A stretch of DNA of 62,383 bases from Actinophytocola sp. (GTDB lineage Bacteria; Actinomycetota; Actinomycetes; Mycobacteriales; Pseudonocardiaceae). Under the pieces are notes generated by a model. It searched no databases. It had not been told where the DNA came from and worked only from the letters and a program-made list of their open reading frames with translations. The translations under genes were made by a program, and so were the position numbers. Where the stretch lies: assembly GCF_009379765.1 (NCBI RefSeq), contig NZ_WHTD01000030.1:1-62383 (forward strand), given 5' to 3'. Shown here one piece after another: positions 51,334 through 60,355 of the stretch; the stretch's first letter is position 1, and each line of letters begins with the position of its first letter.

Positions 51334-51897
51334 TCAGCGCCCCGTCTCGTAACGCAGCAGGACCGCACCGGACGGGAACGTCCTATTCTCCACGAGCCTC
51401 AGGTCCGCCCAGTTGTCGAGCGGCGGGAAGAACCGGGTGCCCCCGCCGACCAGCACCGGGTACACGACCACCTGGTACACGTCGACGAGCCCGGCCCGCA
51501 CGAGCGGCGCGGCCAGCGTCGCCCCGCCGACCTCCAGCAGGCCGTCCTCCTCCGCCTTCAGCCGCCTCGCCACCTCGATGAGGTCGCCCCGCTCAAGCCG
51601 CGAGTTCCAGCCGACCTCCGTCAGGGTCTTCGAGAACACCACCCTCGGCGTCTCCCGCCAGACACGGGCGAAGTCGACGGTCACCGGTGTGGCGTCCGGC
51701 TGCTCGTCCGCCGTCGGCCAGTACGCCGACATCAGCTCGTACAGCTTCCTGCCGTACAGCGACATGGAGATCGAGCGTGCGTGGTCGTTCCAGAACTGGT
51801 GCAGCTCGTCGTCCGGTTCGCTCCAGCTGATGTCGTCACCCACCGCCGCCGTATAGCCGTCCAGCGAGGCGCTCATGCCGTAGATCAGTCTGCCCAC
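51334..51897 (-). CDS. Dihydrofolate reductase-family (RibD C-terminal type) protein
   Basis: The protein has 187 residues: RLIYGMSASLDGYTAAVGDD, LYGRKLYELMSAYWPTADEQ, RVVFSKTLTEVGWNSRLERG, LLEVGGATLAAPLVRAGLVD and YPVLVGGGTRFFPPL. These match the YyaP/YwjB-like DHFR-family proteins that bind NADPH and are common in actinomycetes with unknown substrates. Length is normal. ATG 51897 follows CTCGGGAGGACCTGTG, with GGAGG at proper spacing. It stands alone. Confidence 0.85.
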   Translation of the reverse strand: MGRLIYGMSASLDGYTAAVGDDISWSEPDDELHQFWNDHARSISMSLYGRKLYELMSAYWPTADEQPDATPVTVDFARVWRETPRVVFSKTLTEVGWNSRLERGDLIEVARRLKAEEDGLLEVGGATLAAPLVRAGLVDVYQVVVYPVLVGGGTRFFPPLDNWADLRLVENRTFPSGAVLLRYETGR

Positions 51898-51957
51898 AGG
51901 TCCTCCCGAGGTTCGTTGGTCCGCAAGGTAGACCGGGGGACCGACGAAAACTCATCG

Positions 51958-52290
51958 GATGCGTGCCCGCAGGTACTCCTCCTGCTCACGCAGCGTCGGC
52001 GACCCTCTCGACGCCACCTGGCGCAGCTCCACCTCCGCGCTTCGTGGGAGTCCTGGCTGACGTCCGCAACGCCATGCCCCTGACCCGTTGCAGCTGACTA
52101 TGGGGGAGTGGGCCTTGTCGGAGGCGACGCAGACAACGGCGGGGGTGGCCAACCTGCTGAGCAGAGTGGATCCGGCGACCTGGTTGATGGCGTCATCACC
52201 CATGGCGGAGCGGACCGTCTCGGTGCAGGTGGGTCCTGGTGCGACGGTGATGACCCGGATGCCAGCCGGGCTGAACTCGGCCGCCATGTG
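51958..52290 (-). pseudogene. Short-chain dehydrogenase C-terminal remnant
   Basis: The minus strand reads MAAEFSPAGIRVITVAPGPT, ETVRSAMGDDAINQVAGSTL and LSRLATP, then VCVASDKAHSPI. This is the region after the catalytic Y-x3-K of SDR enzymes (usually VNTVAPGPTRT...VFLASDKASYITG). The Rossmann N-terminus is absent and the end is corrupted near 52100. A dead fragment. Confidence 0.6.
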
Positions 52291-52435
52291 CGGGCGTGAT
52301 CGATCCCCAGCTTAACTTACTGCCGGGTATCGCACTCGACTTTGGCACTTTTGGTGGGAGCCCGGTCAGGCGGTGGCCGCCGAGGATGTTGACCGAGTGC
52401 CGGCGCGTCGTGTGGATCTTGCGGGGCTGGTAGGT

Positions 52436-52497
52436 GGAGCATCGGCGGTTCCGATAACAGCTCTGTCGTATACGAAAGAGTGTTCCGCCGATGCTCC
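52436..52497. repeat. 13-bp inverted repeat around the chimeric transposase start
   Basis: GGAGCATCGGCGG at 52436-52448 is the exact reverse complement of CCGCCGATGCTCC at 52485-52497, with 36 bases between. The right arm contains the ATG at 52491. The pair could be part of an insertion-sequence end or a hairpin that masks the start codon, as known in other IS elements. The matching IS end after 54383 was not identified. Confidence 0.45.
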
Positions 52498-53783
52498 GGG
52501 TTCCCACCTTATCGGGCGCGCTTGCGCGCGTCCTGGCCACCTTCCGGCCGTGTTTCACCGCTCCAACATTCCAGACGTTCACGATGCTGGTCGCGGGGTT
52601 GTTTGCGCAGCCGGTGGGGCGGACAGTCTGCGGGATGATCACCGGGGCAGGCTTGACTCGGATCTGGCGCCACGGCCGGGCACACCGGTTCTTCTCCACC
52701 GCACGGTGGTCTCCTCAACAGATGGGACTGGTGGTAGCGCAACTGATCGTGACGCACCTGCTGCCAGCCCACGCGCCGATCACGGTCGCGATCGATGACA
52801 CCGCTGCCGAGAACCTCGCCTTCTGGGAGTTCGCCGCGGTGGAAGTCCTTCGCCACGCGGGCATTCGCATCGAAGAACTGCTTGAGCTCACCCACCTGAG
52901 CATCAGGCAGTACCAGCGTCCCAACGGCGAGGTCATCGCCTTGTTGGTGATCGCACCGTCCAAGACAGACCGCGAGCGCGTCATCCCGATGTCGGCGGAA
53001 TTGTTCGCCGTGATCGCCGCGATCATCCGGCGGCATACCCAGCATGGCCGTCCCATTCCCCTCATCCAACGCTACGACAACCACGAGCGGCGAATGAGCG
53101 ATCCCATGCCATTCCTGTTCCAACGGCACACCGGCGCGGTCCCGCGCGTGATCTCGCCCGCGACGGTGCTCGTCATGCTCCGCCGCCGCTGCGCTGAACT
53201 GGCCGAGCAGCACCCCGGCTTCCGGGCAACGAGTTTCACACCGCACGACTTCCGCAGGCTGCTGGCCACGGACCTGGTGAACAACGGCCTGCCCATCCAT
53301 ATCGGCGCGGCACTACTCGGACACTTGAACCTGCAGACCACTCGCGGATATGTCGCCGTGTTCAACGAGGATGTCGTGCGCCACTACCAAGAATTCCTCG
53401 ACCGCCGACGACAGGCGCGGTCAGTTGATGAGTATAAGCCTGTCACCGACAGCGAGTGGTCCGAATTTGAGGAACACTTCGATCGACGAAAGGTCGAGCT
53501 GGGCGGTTGCACGCGACCATACGGTTCCGCTTGCCAGCATGAGCATTCTTGTTTGCGTTGCCCAATGCTTGCCATAAACCCGAAAATGCTGCCCCGGCTC
53601 GACGAGATCGAGGACGACCTGCTGGCCCGCCGCGCTCGGGCCGAGCACGAGGCTTGGCTCGGTGAGGTCGAGGGCATCGACCTCACGCTCACCTTACTCC
53701 GGCAGAAACGGCAGGAGACCAAACGCCTCGCCCGCGTCGCGCCGGTCGAGCTGGGCATACCGGTCGTCGCAGCGCCGCGATGA
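52491..53783 (+). CDS. In-frame fusion: IS701-type transposase N-terminus with tyrosine recombinase catalytic domain
   Basis: The 430-residue ORF joins two unrelated proteins. Residues 1-103 match IS701-type transposases (GRTVCGMITGAGLTRIWRHG; RAHRFFSTARWSPQQMGLVV; PITVAIDD, with the first catalytic Asp region). From 104 (AENLAFWEFAAVEVLRHAGI) the sequence is a tyrosine recombinase catalytic domain: Arg in GIRIEELLEL, Lys in SKTDRER, HDFRR, LLGHLNLQTTRGYVAVF with a candidate Tyr, then a C-terminal part with a cysteine cluster (CTRPYGSACQHEHSCLRC). The SAM-like arm domain of the recombinase is missing. IS701 sequence resumes at 54080, so the recombinase seems inserted into the transposase gene. 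Confidence 0.72.
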   Translation: MLRVPTLSGALARVLATFRPCFTAPTFQTFTMLVAGLFAQPVGRTVCGMITGAGLTRIWRHGRAHRFFSTARWSPQQMGLVVAQLIVTHLLPAHAPITVAIDDTAAENLAFWEFAAVEVLRHAGIRIEELLELTHLSIRQYQRPNGEVIALLVIAPSKTDRERVIPMSAELFAVIAAIIRRHTQHGRPIPLIQRYDNHERRMSDPMPFLFQRHTGAVPRVISPATVLVMLRRRCAELAEQHPGFRATSFTPHDFRRLLATDLVNNGLPIHIGAALLGHLNLQTTRGYVAVFNEDVVRHYQEFLDRRRQARSVDEYKPVTDSEWSEFEEHFDRRKVELGGCTRPYGSACQHEHSCLRCPMLAINPKMLPRLDEIEDDLLARRARAEHEAWLGEVEGIDLTLTLLRQKRQETKRLARVAPVELGIPVVAAPR

Positions 53784-54079
53784 CATGAGTTCCGGCCGAA
53801 CCTGAATTGGCGAGACGCGCGCATCGCGGCATGTGCGAATGTTGTTCGATCGCTGCTTATACGCCGACGTCGCGGTCTCGGTCGGCCGAGGCGCGCCCCT
53901 GCCCGGCTCCCGCGTCACAGACCACCCTCACGGGCTCTCGCCCGCTGGCTGGATTCAGGAAGTCGTCCTCGGTGAACGCCAACCGCTGCAGGACTACGGC
54001 TGCTTCCTTCCCGACGACCCTTTCGCCCTGCCTGCGGACCACGCCAAGGATGACTGACGGGCAACCGTCTTCCCCGAAA
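53784..54079. other. Unassigned sequence between recombinase domain and IS701 tail
   Basis: About 300 bases without a supported gene. Plus-strand frames such as that at 53833-54057 (RCLYADVAVSVGRGAPLPGS) do not match the expected middle of an IS701 transposase. It may be the 3' flank of the inserted recombinase cassette. Confidence 0.35.
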
Positions 54080-54383
54080 ACCAACGCTCATCGGCAATAC
54101 ACCACGTTGACGCAGCCCGGTCCGCCTCCACCCAGCGCCGCCGCTGATGCAGAGCCTGGTGATCATCTGGTACCACCTCGCCGGACACTCGCCGGGCGTT
54201 GTCGCCGCGCACCGTGCTCGCGCTCCGTGGTACGCGACCAAGACCCAGCCCAGCTACCACGACATGATCACCAAGCTCCGACGCGTCCTCATCGCCGCCC
54301 AATATCGTGCAGACCCGCAGGTCGAACCCACCCCCGAACAAATTCGTACCATCCGCCTGGCCTGGGCAGATGCCGCGGCGTGA
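54080..54383 (+). mobile_element. IS701-type transposase, C-terminal fragment
   Basis: The frame ending at 54383 encodes LMQSLVIIWYHLAGHSPGVV, AAHRARAPWYATKTQPSYHD, MITKLRRVLIAAQYRA and IRTIRLAWADAAA, the well-conserved C-terminal end of IS701-type transposases. A TGA lies in frame at about 54103, and the N-terminal part is found 1.3 kb upstream, fused to a recombinase. The middle with two of the three DDE residues is missing. Confidence 0.7.
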
Positions 54384-54442
54384 TTGCGAAACACGAGAGT
54401 TCCACAGTCTGATCGAACAGGCGTTCGCGGCGGTTGCCAGGG

Positions 54443-54889
54443 TCAGTCCTGCGGAGTGAGCAGGACGATCGGGATTTCGCGGGCGGTCTTCTGTGCGTAC
54501 TCGTCGTACAGCGGGAAGATGCGCGCCATCTGGAGCCAGAGGGGCTCACGTTCGGCCGGGGACGCGACCCGGGCGCGAGCGGTGAACCGGCGGGTGCCGA
54601 CCTGTACCCCGACGCTCGGGTCCGCCTGGAGGTTCTTGAACCACGCCGGATCCTCGTCGGCACCACCTTTGGAGGCGACGACGACGAAGTCCTCGCCTGC
54701 GGTGCCGTAGATCAGGCACGTGCGGCGCGGAATGCCGGTCCTGCGTCCGGTCGTGGCGAGCACGAGCGTGTAGACGCCGTTCGACTCGTATCCCTCGGTG
54801 CCACCCGAGGCCAGATACGTACGAGTCTGCTCAGCGACCCAGTCCCATTGCGAGTCGGTGGCGTGGTCAAGGTCATCGGCGACAGCCAT
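54443..54889 (-). CDS. F420-dependent nitroreductase (Ddn)-family protein
   Basis: The protein has 148 residues: YLASGGTEGYESNGVYTLVL, TTGRRTGIPRRTCLIYG, FVVVASKGGADEDPAWFKNL and PSVGVQVGTRRFTARARVAS. These are hallmarks of the actinobacterial deazaflavin (F420)-dependent oxidoreductase family typified by Ddn, a split beta-barrel enzyme. Substrates are usually quinones or xenobiotics. It supports an actinobacterial host that makes F420. A monocistronic gene or first of a loose pair with the VOC gene upstream; length is normal. Confidence 0.9.
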   Translation of the reverse strand: MAVADDLDHATDSQWDWVAEQTRTYLASGGTEGYESNGVYTLVLATTGRRTGIPRRTCLIYGTAGEDFVVVASKGGADEDPAWFKNLQADPSVGVQVGTRRFTARARVASPAEREPLWLQMARIFPLYDEYAQKTAREIPIVLLTPQD

Positions 54890-54949
54890 GACGGACGGTC
54901 CTTTCTGGAACGGAAGTCTGGTACGGAACGTGCTTACTGGCGATCTACT

Positions 54950-55387
54950 TCAGTTGAGCCTCTCGGACAGCGCAACGATGATGCCCTCGGGGCCGCGGAC
55001 GTAGCAGAGTCGATGGCTGTCCTCGTACCGCTCCAGCTCGCCGATGAGTTCGGCGCCATGTGCGCGCAGCCGGGCCAGGACGTCCTCGATGTCCTGGACG
55101 GCGAACATGATGCGACGAATACCGAGGGTGTTGACCGCCGCGTTCGGCTCGGCGGTGGTGGCCACCGGCGTGTGGAACTTCATCAGCTCAAGCCGTCCGT
55201 GGCCGTCCGGAGTCCGCACCATTGCCACGTCAACCCGGACGTCGTCGAGCCCGACGACGCGGTCCACCCACCGCCCCTGGACCGGTGCCTGACCCTCGAG
55301 CTCCAGGCCGAGCTCGAGGGAGAACGCGGTAGCAGCCGCGAGGTCGTCGATAACGACGCCGACGTTCTCCATCCGCCGGATCGTCAT
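54950..55387 (-). CDS. VOC-family (glyoxalase/bleomycin resistance-type) protein
   Basis: ATG 55387 follows GGGAGGA; 145 residues. The paired beta-alpha-beta-beta-beta motifs are seen in MENVGVVIDDLAAATAFSLE, GRLELMKFHTPV, IRRIMFAVQDIEDVLARLRA and LCYVRGPEGIIVALSERL. Metal-ligand positions appear as Glu192-type equivalents (ELMKF) and EGIIV. The same frame continues upstream to 55699, but that part matches a broken DHFR-family gene, so the inner ATG is preferred. Substrate unknown. Confidence 0.85.
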   Translation of the reverse strand: MTIRRMENVGVVIDDLAAATAFSLELGLELEGQAPVQGRWVDRVVGLDDVRVDVAMVRTPDGHGRLELMKFHTPVATTAEPNAAVNTLGIRRIMFAVQDIEDVLARLRAHGAELIGELERYEDSHRLCYVRGPEGIIVALSERLN

Positions 55388-55439
55388 CATTCCTCCCGTG
55401 TCACGCGGCCCGTCGTGGCCGCTCGTGCCCCTGGGACGG

Positions 55440-55690
55440 AACTGACGCAATGTTCTCGACAGAATAACTTCTGTGATGGCCGTCACAGTCCCTACCGGGC
55501 GCGGCGAGGCGTACGGACGGACCATCAGCAGGTACTCGTCGATCAGGCCGGCCGCCATCAGCGACCAGACCGGCTCGCCACGGCCCACGAGCACGAGATT
55601 CGATCGGAATGCGTGGTCTGGTATCACGTCGCCGACCACGCGCACACAGTGATCACCGAGAACCACAACCGGGCACGCTGACTGGCCGGC
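55440..55690 (-). pseudogene. DHFR-family (RibD-type) fragment
   Basis: The minus strand encodes SNLVLVGRGEPVWSLMAAGL and IDEYLLMVRPYASPRPVG, resembling the LVRALLAAGLVDELRLFVHPV segment of YyaP-like DHFR-family proteins. Start and end are missing. It is fused in frame to the VOC gene at 55387, so a naive ORF call would give a false 249-residue protein. Confidence 0.5.
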
Positions 55691-55719
55691 GATCGGCATC
55701 GAACGGAGGGAATCGGCGG

Positions 55720-55935
55720 ATGCCGACCGGATGCGTATCGCCAGGTCAGACTACTCGTCGAGGCGGGCCTGCTGGACGTCGTCCACGAGCGGCGGTACGC
55801 GGCGTTGTCGAGCACCACTACCGGCCGCGTCGGGAGCGGACGGCGATCGACACCGAGGTGGGCGCGTCGATGCCACTGGACGATCACCGACACCGCAACT
55901 GCCACGGTCTCATCGAACGGGTGTTCGTTGACTGA
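55720..55935 (+). pseudogene. ArsR-type regulator fragment, frameshifted
   Basis: The plus strand contains YRQVRLLVEAGLLDVVHERR, the recognition helix/wing of winged-helix regulators, and one frame over VEHHYRPRRERTAIDTEVGA and SMPLDDHRHRN, like the segment that follows in the same family. Truncated at both ends, with a frameshift near 55795. Confidence 0.45.
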
Positions 55936-56044
55936 TCGCACTCACCGCGGCACGAGAGTGCGTTCGTCAGAGGCTGTGTACTCGGTGGTTTCGTGCACTT
56001 GAACAACGGAAGAGCTTTCCCAATAGGCGAGCAGCGGTCACCGG

Positions 56045-56983
56045 CTAGCTCGGGTTTCGTTGGTAGAGAACGTAATGTCCCTCGCGGCGCCGGATGACCA
56101 GGCCGGCCTGATGCAGCACACGCAGGTGATAGGACACCGTCGAGGGCGCTATGTCGTGCCGGACGCTCAACTCGGCGGTTGAACACGCGCGGTCGAGATC
56201 AGCAAGCAAACCGGCCCTGGTGTCGCCGTAAAGCCGGGCAAGGACGCCCGGATCGCGGCGGCGGTTCGCAACCAGTCCCGTCGCCGGGTAGTTGATGACC
56301 GCCGAGTCCTTGCCGCATACCTGCAGGGCGACATTCGGCCAATTGAGCACGCTCGGCGACAGCACCAGTTCCCGCGTGCCCAGCGTTACGTTCTCCTCGT
56401 GCCCGCCAAGGGCAATCCGCAGCGACTCACCGGTCCATCTGATGTCCGGGTGCAGCGATCCGAGCAGCGCCGACAACCCGTGGTCGGCCATCGTACGTGT
56501 GCGCCCAGCGAGATCGGCCTCCATCGAGTCCTGCAGCGAACCCCAGCCGTCCGCGAGAACATGTCGCCAGAACACCCGCAACCCGTTCGCCGCACGGCGT
56601 CCGAAAGTACCGGCATCAACCGCATCCCTAACTGTCGTGGCCACCTGCCCGCTGTAGCAGGCGATGTGGCCGACCTGTTCGGCAATGGCTTCCTGCGCCG
56701 CACCGCTGATCTTGTCCAACTGGTCGTCGAGCACCGACAGTGCCCGTCCCAGCGTGGGAGCGGGAGTCAGCAGATCCGGTGCGTAGCCCCGGGACAGCGT
56801 GCTGGCGACAAGGGCCACATCGCGGTGGCACAGGACCGAGCGCGCGACCGGACCAACATCCCCGAATAGCGGGTGGCGGCGCCCCAGGACAAGCAACCAC
56901 AGCCACACGGTGACCTCGGCCACCGGCGATAACGCCAGTCTGGTTCGCGCCATCCCGCCGGCCGTCATACGCAACGTGATCAC
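56045..56983 (-). CDS. DUF5937/ArsR-type winged-helix regulator
   Basis: The protein has 312 residues. The N-terminal 240 residues form a DUF5937-type domain (TLRMTAGGMARTRLALSP; FWRHVLADGWGSLQDSMEAD; ELVLSPSVLNWPNVALQV). The C-terminus is an ArsR winged helix (ACSTAELSVRHDIAPSTVSY, HLRVLHQAGLVIRRREGHYV). The ligand and targets are unknown. It is the intact relative of the truncated gene at 188. A 143-base divergent gap to the secreted protein gene at 57127 might be the regulated promoter, but no palindrome stands out. Confidence 0.85.
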   Translation of the reverse strand: MITLRMTAGGMARTRLALSPVAEVTVWLWLLVLGRRHPLFGDVGPVARSVLCHRDVALVASTLSRGYAPDLLTPAPTLGRALSVLDDQLDKISGAAQEAIAEQVGHIACYSGQVATTVRDAVDAGTFGRRAANGLRVFWRHVLADGWGSLQDSMEADLAGRTRTMADHGLSALLGSLHPDIRWTGESLRIALGGHEENVTLGTRELVLSPSVLNWPNVALQVCGKDSAVINYPATGLVANRRRDPGVLARLYGDTRAGLLADLDRACSTAELSVRHDIAPSTVSYHLRVLHQAGLVIRRREGHYVLYQRNPS

Positions 56984-57126
56984 GGCGTGATTCTATCACG
57001 GCCAAATCTGCGAATCGGATGATTCGACCGGGCTCGAATCAATTCTCTTCCCTCTGTGATCCTGATTTGCTCATCAGTACCCCGCCGTATCACGCGGAAT
57101 GCCACGCCCCTGAGAAGGAGAATTCT

Positions 57127-57576
57127 GTGCTAGCTCCACGCAAACCACGGGTCGCCGTGCTGAGCCTGTTCTTGGTCGCCCTGATCGCTCTCGGCGGTTC
57201 GACGGCCACCGCGTCCACGACCTCTGCCGGCTCCGCGCCGACGGCGACGGCCGGTAAGCCGGAGGCAAGAGCTGCAGGCGATATCGGCGCTCAGGCCTGC
57301 ACCGACGCGACCAGCTCTGGCGGCGCAAAGGTGCGATTCTGCTGGACATACGGAGAGGGACGAGATTTCTACGGTAACCGCCTGCCCATGTGGCGCGTCG
57401 ACGGCGAGGTGTACGGGGCAAGCTTCGGCCAGATCCTGTGGGTGACGACGGACGGTCAAGCGGTCTGGCAGAGTACGGCGAGACCCTATTTCGTCGAGTA
57501 CTTTACCTGGGCATCGGAGCGGCCGAAGTTCCGCGCGTGCAATTCGAACGGTTGCGGTGGCTGGATTTCTGCCTGA
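57127..57576 (+). CDS. Small secreted protein with four cysteines
   Basis: GTG 57127 follows GAGAAGGAG; 149 residues. A signal peptide (RVAVLSLFLVALIALGGST) with Ala cleavage sites precedes a Thr/Ser/Ala-rich linker to about residue 60. The folded part has CTDATSSGGAKVRFCWTYGE, GEVYGASFGQILWVTTDGQ and FRACNSNGCGGW, giving two likely disulfides in a beta-rich domain. No catalytic motif. It is divergent from the DUF5937 regulator. I do not recognise the family. Confidence 0.65.
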   Translation: MLAPRKPRVAVLSLFLVALIALGGSTATASTTSAGSAPTATAGKPEARAAGDIGAQACTDATSSGGAKVRFCWTYGEGRDFYGNRLPMWRVDGEVYGASFGQILWVTTDGQAVWQSTARPYFVEYFTWASERPKFRACNSNGCGGWISA

Positions 57577-57599
57577 CATCGGGAAATGCGATGGGTCGG

Positions 57600-58041
57600 C
57601 CCGCAGCAGCCGGCCCATCGCGTTTCCTTGTTCCCCGCCGGTGAGGATCAGCTCGGTGACGCCGGCGTCGACGGCCTCGGTGGCCAGGCGGCGCACGCGG
57701 TCGGCGCCGAGTGCGCGGCGGGCGGCCCGTGGCGAGGACCGCGCGCAGCAGTAGTCGCAGGCGAGGTTGCAGTCGAAGTTGGTGTACAGCCACAGCCGGG
57801 TGCCCGGCACCTGGGCCGGGTCGAGCGAGACGAGCGGGTCGGGCGGTCGGCCGCGGCGCACGGTCGCCACCGCACCCGCCGCGTCATCGCGCACCTCGAC
57901 CAGCTCGTTGCCGGTTCGCGCGCACCACGCGGCGACGAACTCGGCTGCGGAGTCGGCGCCGAGCGCAACCGTGACGGTGGTGCCGTCGGCCGCCGCGCCG
58001 AGGCGCTCCACGAGGTCGAGCACCAGTCGGGGATCTACCAC
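57600..58041 (-). pseudogene. Radical SAM protein, truncated after the cluster motif
   Basis: GTG 58041 overlaps the end of the binding-protein gene. The product has an N-terminal sulfur-carrier-like part (about 1-75, with EFVAAWCARTGNELVEVRDD, reminiscent of TusA), then LWLYTNFDCNLACDYCCARS with the C-x3-C-x2-C 4Fe-4S motif and LILTGGEQ, the SAM-binding GGE motif. Sense stops near 57640; the remaining about 200 residues of a radical SAM barrel are missing and replaced by the convergent secreted-protein gene. Non-functional, if the junction is real. Confidence 0.7.
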
Positions 58042-58843
58042 CGTGCGGGGATCTCCTGCTCCCGCACCGCCTCGAACAGGGACGCGTAGCCGTCGAGTTC
58101 GGGCACACCCATCGCTTGAGTCCCTCCAGCTCCAGGATCGGCCGGTGCGCCGGGTTGTCCCAGTCCATCGCCAGCAGTTGCTCGACCCACGGGGTGGCTC
58201 GGTCGTCGCCGAGCCGGGGGAGCGCGGTGAAGTTGCAGTGCGAGTAGGCCGGCGAGGTCCAGAATGCCTCGAACGCGCCGGGCATCAGCTCGTCGCGGCC
58301 GATCGCCTCCCAGGTGTTGATCCCGATCGCCGCGGCGTCGGCCTTCTCGTCGACCACCATGCGCAGCGCGTCGAGCTCGCTACGGCCGGTGTCGCCGTGC
58401 TTGCCGACGTCGCTGTTGAGCCGAACCAGCTCCACGTCGCGGTCGAGCCCGCCCTGGCGCAGGTACTGCACCGGTAGGATCGCCGCCTGGGCCGAGTCCC
58501 GCGAGCCGAGCGCGAGCCGCCGGCCGCGCAGGCTGTCCAGATCGGATAGTCCGCTTCCCTTGCGGGAGACGAACAACGTGCGGAACACGGTGTCGGTGTC
58601 GCGCATCGCCAGGGCCCGGCAGGCGCCGTCGGTCTGGAGGGTGGTCCGTACCCAGGCCAGGTTGGTGTTCCACGCGATGTCGATGGTGCCGTCGAGCAGC
58701 GCGTCGACCTGGCGGCCGTAGTTGGAGAACAGCACGAAGTCCAGCTCCGCGGGCCTGCCGGCGAAGTAGTCGCGGAAGCCCTCCCAGATGGTCACCACGT
58801 TCGGGGTGTAGGCAACCGCGCCGACCATCAGCGGCTCGCTCAT
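58035..58843 (-). pseudogene. PhnD-like ABC transporter substrate-binding protein, one frameshift
   Basis: From ATG 58843 the frame encodes LMVGAVAYTPNVVTIWEGFR, LDFVLFSNYGRQVDALLDGT, IDIAWNTNLAWVRT, LALGSRDSAQAAILPVQYLR and DEKADAAAIGINTWEA, a PhnD/SsuA-like periplasmic-binding fold. At about 58115 a G is missing and the end (AMGVPELDGYASLFEAVREQ) lies in the next frame, ending TAG 58035-58037. No signal peptide is visible, which is unusual for a transporter component. One single-base deletion could be a sequencing error. It is co-directional with the flavoprotein and radical SAM genes. Confidence 0.7.
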
Positions 58844-58852
58844 GTCGCGCTC

Positions 58853-59967
58853 CTAGAACAGGGGTTGGCCGGTGATCGCCTTGCCGTAGAAGTCGTAGAG
58901 CACGTCCGCGGTGGGCGCCATCACGTGGCCGACGCGGGCGTCGCGGAAGTACCGGTCGATCTGCAGGTGCTCGGAGAACGCCGCGCCACCGCACACCCGC
59001 ATCGCGGTATCCGTGATGGACAGTGCGGCGTCGTTGGCGGCGGCCTTGACGCCCAGCACGTGCAGCACGGTGTCCTCGGCCGGCTCGGCGATCCGGCTGG
59101 CGGCCTGGGTGAGATAGGCACGCGTGGCGGCCAGCTCGATCGACATCCGGGCCAGCTGGGCGCGGATGGTGGGCAGCGCGGACAGGCTCTGGTCCAGATG
59201 CTCCAGTTGCGCGGCGCTGGTGTGCCGCACGGCCGCGTCCACCGCCGCCGCGGCCAGCCCCACCGACACGGCCGCGTTGCCGAGATTGAACCACGGCATC
59301 ACGTCTGCAGCATCAGCTCGAACCCGGAACCGGCCGCCCCGATCCGGTAGCTCTCCGGCACCTCGGTCTCGAAGGTCATCGGCGCGGACGCGTTGCCGCG
59401 CATGCCGAGCCCGTGCCAGCGGCCGGTGACCGTGACGCCCGGATCGCTTGCGGGAACAGCGAACACGTCGATGGTGTCCGCGCCGGGTTGTCAGGGTCGA
59501 GGTCACATAGACGTCGGCGTGGCCGGCCGAGGTCACCCAACTCTTGCGCGCCCGCAGCGCCACCCCCGCGCCGTTCCGCGTGGCCCGCGACACCGGTGCC
59601 CAGAAGTGCGAGCGCGACCCCGGCTCGGAGAACGCCAGCGAGCCCAACGCCGCGCCACTGGCCAGCTCCGCCAACAACCGAGGCCGGCCGGGCGGCGGTG
59701 CGGCGGCCACCGACATGGCGGCGCTGACATGCATCAGGTAGATCATCGCGGTCGAGCCGCACGCCCGGCGAGCGCGCCCACCACCTCGGTCAGCTCGTGC
59801 GGACCGCCGCCGAGCCCGCCCACCTCGGTAGGCAGGGTGAGGCCCAGCAGCCCGGACTCGCGAAGGGCCAGGACGGCTTTCTCCGGGAACGCGGCCTGTG
59901 CGTCCACCTCACGGGCCGAGTCGGCCGCGACCGCGACGACCGGGTCGAGACGTGCACTCAGCTCCAC
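58853..59967 (-). pseudogene. Acyl-CoA dehydrogenase-like flavoprotein, three frameshifts
   Basis: From ATG 59967 the N-terminus reads DAQAAFPEKAVLALRESGLL and TLPTEVGGLGGGPHELTEVV; after a shift near 59750, STAMIYLMHVSAAMSV and LGSLAFSEPGSRSHFWAPVS; after another near 59490, DVFAVPASDPGVTVTGRWHG and LGMRGNASAPMTFETEVPES; after a third near 59305, MPWFNLGNAAVSVGLAAAAV to AITGQPLF. All domains of a DszC/acyl-CoA dehydrogenase-like flavoprotein are present except for these breaks. The gene follows two membrane protein genes and precedes the binding protein by 9 bases. Confidence 0.75.
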
Positions 59968-59995
59968 GGATCTTCCTTTCTTGTCAGGACTCTCG

Positions 59996-60355
59996 TCAGG
60001 ACGTTGACGGGTGCCGCGGGGTCAGGCCGACGGCCAGCAACCCGAGGCCGAAGCCGCCGAGCAGCGAGACCGTCGAGCCGTCCGCGGCCAGCCAGTTCGT
60101 GGCCTGACCCCACTGCACCAACCCGATCACCGCGGCCACGACGAAGCCGACCCCCGCGACGGCCACGATCAGCCGCTGGCCCATCAGCCCGCCGAGCGCC
60201 GCGATCGCGCCGAGCACCAGCAGCACCACCAGACCCGCGTCCGCGACCTGCACGAAGTCGGCCTTGCGCTGCGAGCCCGGGCCGATCGCGAACACCGAGC
60301 TGACCAGCGCACCGAGCCCGAGCACGAACGCGGCGCGGTCGAGCGGGTTCGCCAT
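59996..60355 (-). CDS. Four-helix membrane protein
   Basis: ATG 60355 overlaps the stop of the DoxX-like gene (TGATG); 119 residues. Four hydrophobic helices: DRAAFVLGLGALVSSVFAIG, AGLVVLLVLGAIAALGGLMG, LIVAVAGVGFVVAAVIGLVQ and STVSLLGGFGLGLLAVGL. There are no charged residues inside the helices and no recognised family signature. It is coupled to the DoxX-like gene and probably works with it in the membrane. Confidence 0.65.
   Translation of the reverse strand: MANPLDRAAFVLGLGALVSSVFAIGPGSQRKADFVQVADAGLVVLLVLGAIAALGGLMGQRLIVAVAGVGFVVAAVIGLVQWGQATNWLAADGSTVSLLGGFGLGLLAVGLTPRHPSTS

Noticed and set aside
54950..55699. A 249-residue fusion of a DHFR-type domain with a VOC domain
   Set aside because: The upstream part is a truncated DHFR-family fragment and an ideal GGGAGGA-ATGATG start lies at the VOC domain, so the fusion is an accidental open frame.
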